64,000 nt of DNA. It comes from Streptomyces sp. AC512_CC834 (lineage in GTDB: Bacteria > Actinomycetota > Actinomycetes > Streptomycetales > Streptomycetaceae). The position numbers were made by a program, and so were the translations under genes. Each line of letters opens with the position of its first letter. Within the stretch, counting starts at the first letter, position 1. Below the pieces are notes generated by a model that worked only from the letters and a program-made list of their open reading frames with translations, did no database searches and was not told where the DNA came from. The stretch spans positions 48,356-112,355 of the forward strand of contig NZ_JAGMUO010000104.1 of the NCBI RefSeq assembly GCF_019049325.1, given 5' to 3'. This document shows positions 31,754-43,300 of this stretch, in pieces.

Positions 31754-33682
31754 GTGTCCACCCCGCTTCCCTCCTTCGCCGCATCCGCCGCCTACACCGA
31801 CTCGCCCGGCCCCACCCTGGTGGCCCCCGAGACGCGGCGGCTGGACGGGGCCGTACGGGAGGCCCACGTACCGCCGTTCGCGCCGCCGGTGCGCCGCGGC
31901 TCCCTCGCCGACCTGCCCTTCGACAACGCGGCCGCGGTCCCGGGCCAGGTGGTCCTCAGCCGCCGCTCGACGGACGGCGACTGGTCCGACGTGACGGCGG
32001 CCGAGTTCGCCGGGCAGGTGCAGGCGGTGGCCAAGGGCATGATCGCGGAGGGCCTCATGCCGGGCGACCGCATCGCGATCATGGCGCGGACGACGTACGA
32101 GTGGACGCTGCTGGACTTCGCCGCGTGGGCGGCCGGCCTGGTCACCGTCCCCGTCTACCCGACCTCCTCCCTCTTCCAGACCCGCTGGATCCTCCAGGAC
32201 TCCGGCGCGGTCACCCTGGTCACCGAGACCACAGCGCAGGCCGCGGCCCTCGGCCCCGAACTGGACCGCATCCCCGACCTCAAGCACCTGTGGGTCATGG
32301 AGAAGGGGCACGTGGAGCGGCTGGCGGAGCTGGGCGCGCGGGTGCCCGACGCCGAGGTGGAGGTGCGCCGCGGCATGCTCGGCCCGAGCACCCTCGCCAC
32401 CCTCATCTACACCTCCGGCACGACCGGCCGCCCCAAGGGCTGCGTGCTGACCCACGGCAACTTCTTCGCCGAGGTCGACAACGCGATCGAGCTGCTCTAC
32501 CCCGTCTTCAAGGCGGAGACCGGCGAGGAGCCCTCGATCCTGCTCTTCCTCCCGATGTCCCACGTCTTCGGCCGCATGGTCGCCGTGGCCTGCGTCCGCG
32601 CCCGGGTCCGCCTCGGCCACGCCCCGAGCCTGAAGCCCGAGGACCTGCTGCCCGACCTGGCGGCCTTCCGCCCGACCTGCCTGCTGACCATCCCGTACAT
32701 GCTGGAGAAGGTCTTCAACAGCGCCCGCGCCAAGGCCGAGTCCGGTGGCAGGGCCTCCACCTTCGACCGCGCGGCCTCGGTGGCGGTGCGCTACGGCGAG
32801 GCCAGGGAGGCCCGCCAGACCGGCACCGGCGGCGGCCCCGGCCGCGGCCTGCGGACCGCCCGCGCCTTCTACGACCCGCTCGTCTACCGGAAGATCCGCA
32901 ACGCCATGGGCGGCCGCGTCAAGTACGCCATCTGCGGCGGCTCCCCGCTCGGCCGCCGCCTGGCCGCCTTCTACGCCGGCGCCGGCATCGAGATCTTCGA
33001 GGGCTACGGCCTGACCGAGACCACGGCCGCGGCCACCGTCACACCCCCGCTCAAGCCGCGCCTCGGCACGGTCGGCTGGCCGCTGCCCGGCACCCGCATC
33101 CGGATCGCCGCGGACGGCGAGATCCTGGTCGCCGGCGAGCAGGTCCTGCACGGCTACTGGGACCCACAGGCCGGTGGCGTCGTCCAGGCCGCCCCCGACG
33201 GCTGGTTCGCCACCGGCGACATCGGCAGCCTGGACGACGAGGGGTACCTGACGATCACCGGCCGCAAGAAGGAGCTGTTGATCACCGCGGGCGGCAAGAG
33301 CGTCGCCCCGGCCCCGCTGGAGAACTGGCTGCGCTCCCACCCCCTGATCTCCCAGTGCATCGTCCTGGGCGACCGCCGCCCCTACGTCTCCGCCCTGTTC
33401 ACCCTCGACCCCGACGGCGTCACCCACTGGCGCCGCATGAACGGCAAGCACCCGGTGCCGCCGGAGCTGCTGACCGACGACGAGGAGGTCCACGCGGTCC
33501 TCCAGCGCGCGGTCGACGAGGCCAACAAGCTGGTCTCCCGCCCGGAGTCCATCCGCCGCTTCGCCGTCCTGCCCAGGGACTTCACCGAGTGGGAGGGCCA
33601 CCTCACCCCCTCGATGAAGCTGCGCCGCGAGGTGATCATGCGGGACTTCGCGGGGGCGGTGGAGGGCCTGTACGAGGGGTAG
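31754..33682 (+). CDS. Long-chain acyl-CoA synthetase (AMP-binding)
   Basis: The product has 642 residues. P-loop YTSGTTGRPKGC and GYGLTETTA are the classical AMP-binding motifs. The GWFATGDIGSLDDEGYLTITGRKKELLI core and a Lys in the C-terminal lid complete the fold. It should activate fatty acids to acyl-CoA through acyl-adenylates. GTG 31754 starts directly after a CCGCCC context without a clear ribosome site. It follows the thiolase gene on the same strand and forms the fatty-acid utilisation set with FabG and MaoC. Confidence 0.9.
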   Translation: MSTPLPSFAASAAYTDSPGPTLVAPETRRLDGAVREAHVPPFAPPVRRGSLADLPFDNAAAVPGQVVLSRRSTDGDWSDVTAAEFAGQVQAVAKGMIAEGLMPGDRIAIMARTTYEWTLLDFAAWAAGLVTVPVYPTSSLFQTRWILQDSGAVTLVTETTAQAAALGPELDRIPDLKHLWVMEKGHVERLAELGARVPDAEVEVRRGMLGPSTLATLIYTSGTTGRPKGCVLTHGNFFAEVDNAIELLYPVFKAETGEEPSILLFLPMSHVFGRMVAVACVRARVRLGHAPSLKPEDLLPDLAAFRPTCLLTIPYMLEKVFNSARAKAESGGRASTFDRAASVAVRYGEAREARQTGTGGGPGRGLRTARAFYDPLVYRKIRNAMGGRVKYAICGGSPLGRRLAAFYAGAGIEIFEGYGLTETTAAATVTPPLKPRLGTVGWPLPGTRIRIAADGEILVAGEQVLHGYWDPQAGGVVQAAPDGWFATGDIGSLDDEGYLTITGRKKELLITAGGKSVAPAPLENWLRSHPLISQCIVLGDRRPYVSALFTLDPDGVTHWRRMNGKHPVPPELLTDDEEVHAVLQRAVDEANKLVSRPESIRRFAVLPRDFTEWEGHLTPSMKLRREVIMRDFAGAVEGLYEG

Positions 33683-33703
33683 GCAGGCGCCCGCCCCGTG
33701 GGC

Positions 33704-34375
33704 TCAGCGGCGGGCGATGAGGCAGGCCTGAGGGACCTGCGCGGAGGTGTCCGCCTCCTGCACGCGCACCGTCCGCGACAGCACCGTGAACCCGGCCCGC
33801 TCCAGCAGCTCCGCCATCGGCTCCGGCCGCCGCCGTTCGAAGTCCAGGGCGACCGGGTGGCCCCACGGGCGGTCGTGATGGCGGGGTTCGTCGCCGACCT
33901 GGAAGCCGAGGAGCAGATGCCCGCCCGGCGCCAGCACTCGCCACAGCTCCGCGAAGAGGTCCGGCAGCCGCTCCCACGGCGTGTGGATGGACGAGTACCA
34001 GGAGACGGCCCCCGCGAGCGCACCGTCGGGCAGGTCCAGCTCCAGCATGGAGCCCTGCTCGAAGCGCAGCCCGGGGTTCTCGCGGCGGGCGATGGCGAGC
34101 ATGGAGGCGGAGAGGTCGAGGCCGAAGACCCGCAGGCCCAGCGAGGCGAGGTGCGCGGTGACCAGGCCGGGCCCGCAGCCGAGGTCGGCCACCTCCCCCT
34201 GCGGCCCCACCAGCTCGGCGAAGGCGCCCATCAGCGCCCGGTCCAGCGGGGCGTCGTCGAGCACGGTGCGGAAGCGGACGTGGTAGTCCTCGGCGACGGC
34301 GTCGTAGAAGGTCCGCGTGGTGGTCACGAAGGCGGCGTCAGTCATGGCGGGGTTCGTCGTGGCGGGGTCAGTCAT
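33704..34375 (-). CDS. Class I SAM-dependent methyltransferase
   Basis: The product has 223 residues. SAM motif I is VADLGCGPGLVTAHLA, followed by LRVFGLDLSASML (acidic residue of motif II) and LPDGALAGAVSWYSSIH. The N-terminus is low-complexity (MTDPATTNPAMTDAAF); the second Met at residue 11 may be the true start. Substrate unknown. Confidence 0.85.
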   Translation of the reverse strand: MTDPATTNPAMTDAAFVTTTRTFYDAVAEDYHVRFRTVLDDAPLDRALMGAFAELVGPQGEVADLGCGPGLVTAHLASLGLRVFGLDLSASMLAIARRENPGLRFEQGSMLELDLPDGALAGAVSWYSSIHTPWERLPDLFAELWRVLAPGGHLLLGFQVGDEPRHHDRPWGHPVALDFERRRPEPMAELLERAGFTVLSRTVRVQEADTSAQVPQACLIARR

Positions 34376-34492
34376 GGCGGGACCCTAGCGGCAGCCACTG
34401 ACACCAGAAGGACCGGGTGAAAGATGGGGCGAAAAGGGCAGGAGCCCCGTCGCCGTCGAAACGGCGCGGGGCTCCTTGGGTACTGCTGTCAA

Positions 34493-34696
34493 TCAGACAG
34501 GAGTGACATTCTCCGCCTGCGGGCCCTTCGGACCCTGCGTGACGTCGAAGTTCACCTGCTGGTTCTCCTCGAGCGAGCGGAAGCCGCTCGCGTTGATCGC
34601 GGAGTAGTGGACGAAGACGTCGGGGCCGCCGCCTTCCTGGGCGATGAATCCAAAGCCCTTTTCGGCGTTGAACCACTTCACGGTTCCGGTAGCCAT
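34493..34696 (-). CDS. Cold-shock protein CspA family
   Basis: The product has 67 residues. The RNP1 motif KGFGFI and RNP2 motif DVFVHYSAI are intact, with the typical GTVKWFNAEKGFGF start. It binds single-stranded nucleic acid and acts as an RNA chaperone. AAGGAGG precedes ATG 34696 closely. It probably has a long 5' untranslated region, common for csp mRNAs. Confidence 0.93.
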   Translation of the reverse strand: MATGTVKWFNAEKGFGFIAQEGGGPDVFVHYSAINASGFRSLEENQQVNFDVTQGPKGPQAENVTPV

Positions 34697-35035
34697 AAGC
34701 CCTCCTTGGGCCCAAAGGGTTGCCCTGCTCCAGAACCAGCAAGTGTGAAGACTGTGAATGCCGCACAACTGCATACGTCTGAGAACGACGAGAGCCCGCG
34801 GTCACATGCTCCGCAGGCTCTGTACTGCAAGGGAAACCAAACTGCAACTTGCTGTGAGCCTAGCACGCAGGCCCCCGGGCGCAACAGAGGCCAAGATCAC
34901 TTCACCCGGACGTTTGAACGGCTGCGCCGTTCGGCTGACACCTGCCGACGTCAGGGGCCGGCGGTGGGTCGACGCCGGAGGGCGACGCCGGGGGTCGGCG
35001 GCGGGCGGGCGCCGGGCGAGGGCTAGCCTCACGAT
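34697..35035. other. Intergenic region between csp and mqnA (probable csp leader and divergent promoters)
   Basis: This stretch of 339 bp holds no supported gene. The csp side begins with the AAGGAGG ribosome site and is less GC-rich, consistent with a long untranslated leader. The mqnA side is GC-rich with GGGCG runs and no strong ribosome site before GTG 35036. No confident promoter boxes were identified. Confidence 0.5.
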
Positions 35036-35884
35036 GTGGACAATTCTCGCACCCGGCCGCGTGTCGGCCACATCCAGTTCCTGAACTGCCTGCCCCTGTA
35101 CTGGGGGCTCGCGAGAACGGGCACGCTCCTCGACTTCGAGCTGACGAAGGACACCCCGGAGAAGCTCAGCGAGCAGTTGGTGCGGGGCGATCTCGACATC
35201 GGTCCCGTGACCCTGGTCGAATTCCTCAAGAACGCCGATGACCTGGTCGCCTTCCCCGACATCGCCGTCGGCTGCGACGGCCCGGTCATGTCGTGCGTGA
35301 TCGTCTCCCAGCTCCCGCTGGAGCGGCTGGACGGCGCCCGGGTCGCCCTCGGCTCGACCTCGCGCACCTCCGTACGCCTCGCCCAGCTCCTCCTGGCGGA
35401 GCGCTACGGCGTCCAGCCGGACTACTACACCTGCCCGCCGGACCTGAGCCTGATGATGCAGGAGGCCGACGCGGCCGTCCTCATCGGCGACGCCGCCCTG
35501 CGCGCCAACATGATCGACGGCCCGCGCTACGGCCTCGAGGTGCACGACCTGGGCGCGCTGTGGAAGGAGTGGACGGGCCTGCCGTTCGTCTTCGCGGTCT
35601 GGGCGGCCCGGCGCGACTACGCGGAGCGTGAGCCGGTCATCACCCGCAAGGTGCACGAGGCCTTCCTCGCCTCCCGCAACCTCTCCCTCGAGGAGGTGGA
35701 GAAGGTCGCCGAGCAGGCGGCCCGCTGGGAGGCCTTCGACGAGGACACCCTGGCGAAGTACTTCACCACCCTCGACTTCCGCTTCGGCGCCCCGCAACTG
35801 GAGGCGGTCACCGAGTTCGCCCGCCGGGTCGGCCCCACCACGGGCTTCCCGGCGGACGTGAAGGTCGAACTGCTCCAGCCCTGA
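35036..35884 (+). CDS. mqnA: Chorismate dehydratase of the futalosine pathway
   Basis: The product has 282 residues. RVGHIQFLNCLPLYWGLARTG at the start, TKDTPEKLSEQLVRGDLDIGPVTLVEFL and the periplasmic-binding-protein fold are typical of MqnA. It converts chorismate to 3-enolpyruvyl-benzoate, the first step of the pathway whose later genes mqnE and mqnL/P/M lie at 12.5-17.5 kb. GTG 35036 starts the gene. Confidence 0.92.
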   Translation: MDNSRTRPRVGHIQFLNCLPLYWGLARTGTLLDFELTKDTPEKLSEQLVRGDLDIGPVTLVEFLKNADDLVAFPDIAVGCDGPVMSCVIVSQLPLERLDGARVALGSTSRTSVRLAQLLLAERYGVQPDYYTCPPDLSLMMQEADAAVLIGDAALRANMIDGPRYGLEVHDLGALWKEWTGLPFVFAVWAARRDYAEREPVITRKVHEAFLASRNLSLEEVEKVAEQAARWEAFDEDTLAKYFTTLDFRFGAPQLEAVTEFARRVGPTTGFPADVKVELLQP

Positions 35885-35987
35885 CACGCCGGGGGTGCCC
35901 GTACTGGCGGCCCACTACCCTGCTGGGGCAGGGATCGGCGTACAGGGGAATGCGGGAACACGGGAGTACGGGGGAGGGGTGGGAGCC

Positions 35988-37709
35988 ATGCGGCCGCTCG
36001 AAGTCGACGAACCCACCGTCGTGGGGCCCTACCGGCTGCTCGGCCGGCTGGGCTCCGGCGGCATGGGCCGGGTCTACCTGGGCCGCAGCGCGGGAGGCCG
36101 CACGGTCGCCGTGAAGATCGTGCACCCGCACTTCGCGCTGGACGAGGAGTTCCGGGCCCGGTTCCGGCGCGAGGTGGACGCCGCGCGCCGGGTGGGCGGC
36201 GCCTGGACCGCGCCCGTACTGGACGCCGACCCCGAGGCGCGCGTGCCGTGGGTCGCCACGGCCTACGCGGCCGGTCCGTCCCTGACGGCGGCCGTCGCGG
36301 ACGGCGGCCCGCTGCCCGCCCACTCGGTACGGGTGCTCGGCGCGGGCCTGGGCGAGGCGCTGGCCGCGGTGCACGAGCTGGGCCTCGTCCACCGAGACGT
36401 GAAGCCCTCCAACGTCCTCCTCACCCTCGACGGCCCCCTCCTGATCGACTTCGGCATCGCCCGCGCCACCGAGGGCACCGCCTCCCTGACCTCGACCGGC
36501 GTCTCGATCGGCTCCCCCGGCTACATGTCGCCCGAGCAGATCCTCGGCAAGGGCGTGACGGGCGCGGCGGACGTCTTCTCGCTGGGCGCCGTCCTGGCCT
36601 TCGCGGCGATGGGCGCGCCCCCCTTCCCGGGGGACTCCTCGGCCGCGCTGCTCTACAAGGTCGTCCACGAGGAGCCCCGGCTCGACGACCTGGACGGCGA
36701 GCTGCACGAGCTGGTCGCGTCCTGCCTGGCGAAGGACCCGGCCGCCCGCCCCGCCCCCGCCGAGGTCGCCCGGCGCCTGGCCCCCGAGGGCGCGGCACAC
36801 CTGGTCACCGGCGGCTGGCTGCCGGGCGCGCTGGTGGAGCGGGTCAGCCGCAGCGCCGTACAGCTCCTGAACCTGGAGGCGGCGGAGTCGTCGAGGCAGA
36901 TGCCGGGGCAGGTGTCGGGGCCCGTCGGATTCAGCAGCCCGTCGGTCGGAGCCCCGGACGCGAACGGCGGCGCGGCGGCCCCCGGCGTCTTCGGTCCGGC
37001 GCCGGTGATGCCCACACCGACGACGGCACCACCGTCGGCACCGACCCAGGCCCCGGACGTGCCGGGGCCGCGCGACGGCGACCGTACTGCGTCCCCGTCT
37101 CCGTCCGCGTCTCCGTCTCCCTCCCCGTCTCCGGGCAAGCTGTCCGTCTCCGTCGCGGCCACCACCACCCAGGGCGCCGAGGGACGCGGCCGACGGCTTA
37201 GCTGCACCGTGGCACTGGCGGTGGCGGGAGCACTGGCGGCGGTGACGGTCGGCTCGGTGTTCGTCCTGGACCTGCTGCCGGGCCGAGGCAGCGACGCGAA
37301 CAACGCCGGCGGCAGCAGCGATGCCTCCCACGAGCCCTCCGCCGCCGCCACCTCCGGCAGTCTGCCCGAGCGCTACGTCGGCACCTGGCAGGGACAGGCC
37401 GCCGCCCTGGACGGCAAGCTGCCGCTGGGCACCTTCCGTATCACGATCAAGCAGGTGAACGTCGGCGAGGAGCTGGGCAGACTCCGCCAGACCGACGCGC
37501 TGGGCGGCGTCTGCGTGGACGTGATCACGCTCAAGAAGGTCACGGACAAGCAGATCGTCGCCGGTTCCGTCGGCGCCGAGGGCAACCACGACGGCTGCAA
37601 CCCCGCGCCCACCACCGTCACCTTCACCCCGATTGGCGACGACCTCGACTACGCCTCGGAGAGCGAGGAGTCGGGACGGCCCGAGGCGCGCCTGTCGAAG
37701 GTCAAGTAA
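35988..37709 (+). CDS. Membrane Ser/Thr protein kinase
   Basis: The product has 573 residues. The kinase domain (about 12-280) has GSGGMGRVYLG, VAVKIV, HRDVKPSN, DFGIA and GSPGYMSPEQ. A Pro/Thr/Ser-rich linker follows, then a transmembrane helix (about 403-430, VALAVAGALAAVTVGSVFVLDLL). The extracytoplasmic C-terminal domain (YVGTWQGQAAALDG...) is of the GTWQG type often found on Streptomyces kinases, and its ligand is unknown. ATG 35988 follows GGGAG. It lies one gene from the FHA-containing EccC ATPase, a plausible phosphorylation partner. Confidence 0.88.
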   Translation: MRPLEVDEPTVVGPYRLLGRLGSGGMGRVYLGRSAGGRTVAVKIVHPHFALDEEFRARFRREVDAARRVGGAWTAPVLDADPEARVPWVATAYAAGPSLTAAVADGGPLPAHSVRVLGAGLGEALAAVHELGLVHRDVKPSNVLLTLDGPLLIDFGIARATEGTASLTSTGVSIGSPGYMSPEQILGKGVTGAADVFSLGAVLAFAAMGAPPFPGDSSAALLYKVVHEEPRLDDLDGELHELVASCLAKDPAARPAPAEVARRLAPEGAAHLVTGGWLPGALVERVSRSAVQLLNLEAAESSRQMPGQVSGPVGFSSPSVGAPDANGGAAAPGVFGPAPVMPTPTTAPPSAPTQAPDVPGPRDGDRTASPSPSASPSPSPSPGKLSVSVAATTTQGAEGRGRRLSCTVALAVAGALAAVTVGSVFVLDLLPGRGSDANNAGGSSDASHEPSAAATSGSLPERYVGTWQGQAAALDGKLPLGTFRITIKQVNVGEELGRLRQTDALGGVCVDVITLKKVTDKQIVAGSVGAEGNHDGCNPAPTTVTFTPIGDDLDYASESEESGRPEARLSKVK

Positions 37710-37878
37710 ACGAGGCGGGCCACCTGTTCCACCCGCTTCCACCCGCTTCCACTCACCGTCTCCGCCGGGGCATGCCCCTGCAATGGCTCCATCTCCGTTG
37801 TTATTACTGTGTCTGCGATACGAACATCTGATCGCGAGATGACTGTTCGTCAATGTTGTGCGACGGGGAAGGCCCGCA

Positions 37879-40251
<2,373 letters not shown>

Positions 40252-40256
40252 CGAGA

Positions 40257-40281
40257 CCGACGGGCCGCAGGACCCCGTCGG
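40257..40281. terminator. Short bidirectional hairpin between the PQQ kinase and the EccC gene
   Basis: CCGACGGG at 40257-40264 pairs with CCCGTCGG at 40274-40281 with a 9-nt loop. It lies between the convergent stops. No T tract is evident. Confidence 0.55.
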
Positions 40282-40324
40282 CCCTGCGACCCATCGTCCC
40301 TTCCGGGCGGCCCGTGCCTGCCCG

Positions 40325-43300
40325 TCACATCGGCGTCGTGACCGTCAGGTGCTCCCCGCTGCCGAGGTGCAGCATGCCCTTGCCCGGAGTGATCGGGCCG
40401 CCGACCATGCTCCGGTTCGTGCGGATGCCGATCAACTCTCCTGCGGAGCTGTCCTGCGGAGACAGCAGGATGCCGCGGCGGGCCTTCTTCATGTCGAACT
40501 GCCAACCGGAGAAGCCGTCGCAGATCTCCTCCTCGTCACCGGCGATGACGACGGCCAGGCCCTCCTCCACACCGCGTTCGACGATGCGCTTGAAGACGTC
40601 CTCGGCGTCGCAGTCGTCGTGCACCTCCGCGTCGTCGACCAGGACGACGATCGGCTGCTCGGGACTGGCCGACCCGATGAGCTCCTCCATCTCGTCCTCG
40701 TCGATGTCCCGGCCGGTGAAGACCTTCAGCACGCCTTCCGTCTCCTCCAGTTCGCGCAGCGGGGACGGGCGGGGCGCCGCCAGAATCAGCCGTACGCCCT
40801 GAGCGAGGCAGGAGCGCGCGACGTTCAGCAGCACGGTGCTGCGCCCGGACTTCGCGGGTCCGCCGATCACGAACGCCGGGACACCCTGGGCGAGGTCGGG
40901 GCCGAAGGCGGTGAGCTCGTCGCCGCCGACACCCACCATGGTCCACAGCGGGGAGGCGCTCGTCACCGGGTCGCGCATGGCCCAGGCATCGGCGAAGGAG
41001 ATCCGGCTGGGCAGCACGTCGACGCGGAACGGGCGCCGGGAGCGCGGCAGTTCGGCGTCCCGGGCGGTCGCAGCCTCGCCGATCGTGCCGAGCGCGGAAG
41101 CCTGGCCCTGACCGGTGGTGTCCTCGGCGAGCAGGGCGAACTGGGTCTCCGTCGCCGTCCCGCTCGCGAAGCCGCGGCCGGGCGGGATCTCCTCGGGGAT
41201 CTTGCGTGCGTTGATGTCCAGCAACGAGAAGTCGCCGCGGTCCGCGAGGCGCAGACCGTACTTGTCTTCGGTGAGGGAGGAGATCCGCCCCGTCAGTAGC
41301 TGACGGTCACCGGTGACCACCAGGTGCAGGCCGACGCTCGCGCCCTCGCGCATCATCGCCATCACCTGGTCCGTGAGGTCGCCGTGGTTGTACTCGCCGA
41401 GCGTGGGCAGCCAGCCCTCCCAGCGGTCGAGGAGGACCATGATGTGGGGCAGTCGCTCGTCCTCGGCCGCGGCGGCCCGCTGCTCCCCGATGTCGGCATA
41501 GCCCTTCTCCGCCAACAGATCCTGGCGACGGGTGACTTCGCCGGTGAGCCGATTGAAGAGCCGGATGACCCGCTCCTGCTGATTACGGCTGACGACCGCG
41601 CCGCAGTGCGGCAGCCGGGTCAGTGCGTTCAGGGCGCCGTTGCCGCAGTCGATGCCGTACAAGTGGACGTCGGCGCTCGACAGCGTGCGGGCCAGGGAGC
41701 CCGCGACGGTACGCAGCACCTGCGAGCGGCCGCTGCGCTGGCCACCGGCGACGAGCAGGTGCCCGAAGGTGGCGAAGTCGACGACCACCGGGCGGCGGGC
41801 CTGGTCGGACGGCAGGTCCGCGATGCCGTACGGAGCCGCCGGCAGCGCCCCCTGGCTGTGCACCTGCGGAATGTCGTCCAACAGCAGCGACTCGTCCAGA
41901 GCGGGCAGCCACGGAGAGTGCTGGGCCGGAATGCCGACGGCGTCATTGGCCTCCCGGATGGCGTCCACCAGGACCTTGAGATCGGTGATCTCGTCGTCCT
42001 CCCTTGCCTCGGCCTTGGGCTTGGCGAGCCCGGCCCGTCCCAGTTCCTGCCAGGAGAGCAGGCCGGCCCACGGGGCGAGCGCCGCCGGATCCGCGGCACC
42101 CGGGCGGCGGCCACCGACCCGGCCGGACTGGAAGGGGACGAGGGAGGCGTGGCCGAGACGGACGTACGCGCGGCCAGGGGTGTTCTTGCCGATGTGACCG
42201 GCGTCGGGAGCGTCGATGACATCGGTCGACTCACCGGCGTCGGTCACGCGCAGCGCGATCCGCAGGTTGGTGTTGGCGCGGATCTCGGGCGACACGACAC
42301 CACTCGGCCGCTGCGTGGCGAGCAGGAGGTGAATGCCGAGGGAGCGGCCTCGCTGGGCGATGTTGACGAGACCTGTCACGAAGTCGGGCAGGTCGCGGAC
42401 CATGGACGCGAACTCGTCGATGACGATGAGCAGCCGGGGTATGTGTGGGTGGGACGGGTCCCGGCGCACCAGGTCCTGGTAGTCCTCGATGTCCTTGGCG
42501 TCGGCGGCGGAGAGAATGTGCTCGCGTCGCTTGAGTTCCGCGCCCAGCGATTCCAGGGCGCGTTCGACGAGGTGGGCGTCGAGGTCGGTGACCATGCCGA
42601 CGGTGTGCGGGAGTTTGACGCAGTCCTTGAAGGCGGACCCGCCCTTGTAGTCGACGAGGACGAACGTCATGTTCTCGGGAGTGTTGGCGACGGCGAGTGC
42701 GGCCACGATGGTCTGGAGCAGCTCCGACTTGCCCGAACCGGTCGTACCGGCGATGAGCCCGTGCGGGCCGTCGCGCCGCATGTCGATGCCGAACGGACCG
42801 TCGTACGACTCACCGATGACCGCCATCGTGGACTGTCCGCCCATGCGCCAGCGCGCGGCGATGTCGTCGCGGGTCGGGGGCTCAAGCTGGAGCACGTCGA
42901 GGAGTCGGCTCGAGGACGGGAGCGCGGAGTCCTCGGTCTCGCCACTGATGTCGCGCAGGGGCGCCAGCGCCCGGGACAGCCGGGCACACCAGGCAGGGGA
43001 GACGAAGTCGGGCCGTACACCGGACCTGCGCCGGGCACCGGTCTGCTCGACGCGCAGCCGCAGTTCGAGGGCCTGCTCGGTGGCCTGCTGGGTCTGCTGA
43101 CCGCCCTCGTACCAGGCCTGGAAGGAGGGGAAGCCACCGGCGGCGGCCTGAGGAGAGCTGCCGGCCCGAGCCGCGACGGTGCCGTTGTGGCCGTTGTGGC
43201 CGTTGTGGCCGTCGTGATCGTTGTGGGCCAGCGGCTCGGCGACGACGAAGGCCTGGCACTCGCCGGGCAGGAAGCGCTCTTCCTCGTCCAGGCAGATCGC

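Noticed and set aside
20254..33682. A polyketide or nonribosomal peptide cluster suggested by FabG, MaoC, thiolase and acyl-CoA ligase
   Set aside because: No ketosynthase, carrier protein or peptide synthetase modules are present; the set fits ordinary fatty-acid metabolism.
34697..35035. tRNA or small RNA gene in the csp-mqnA gap
   Set aside because: No cloverleaf or T-loop consensus was found; a csp leader is the simpler explanation.
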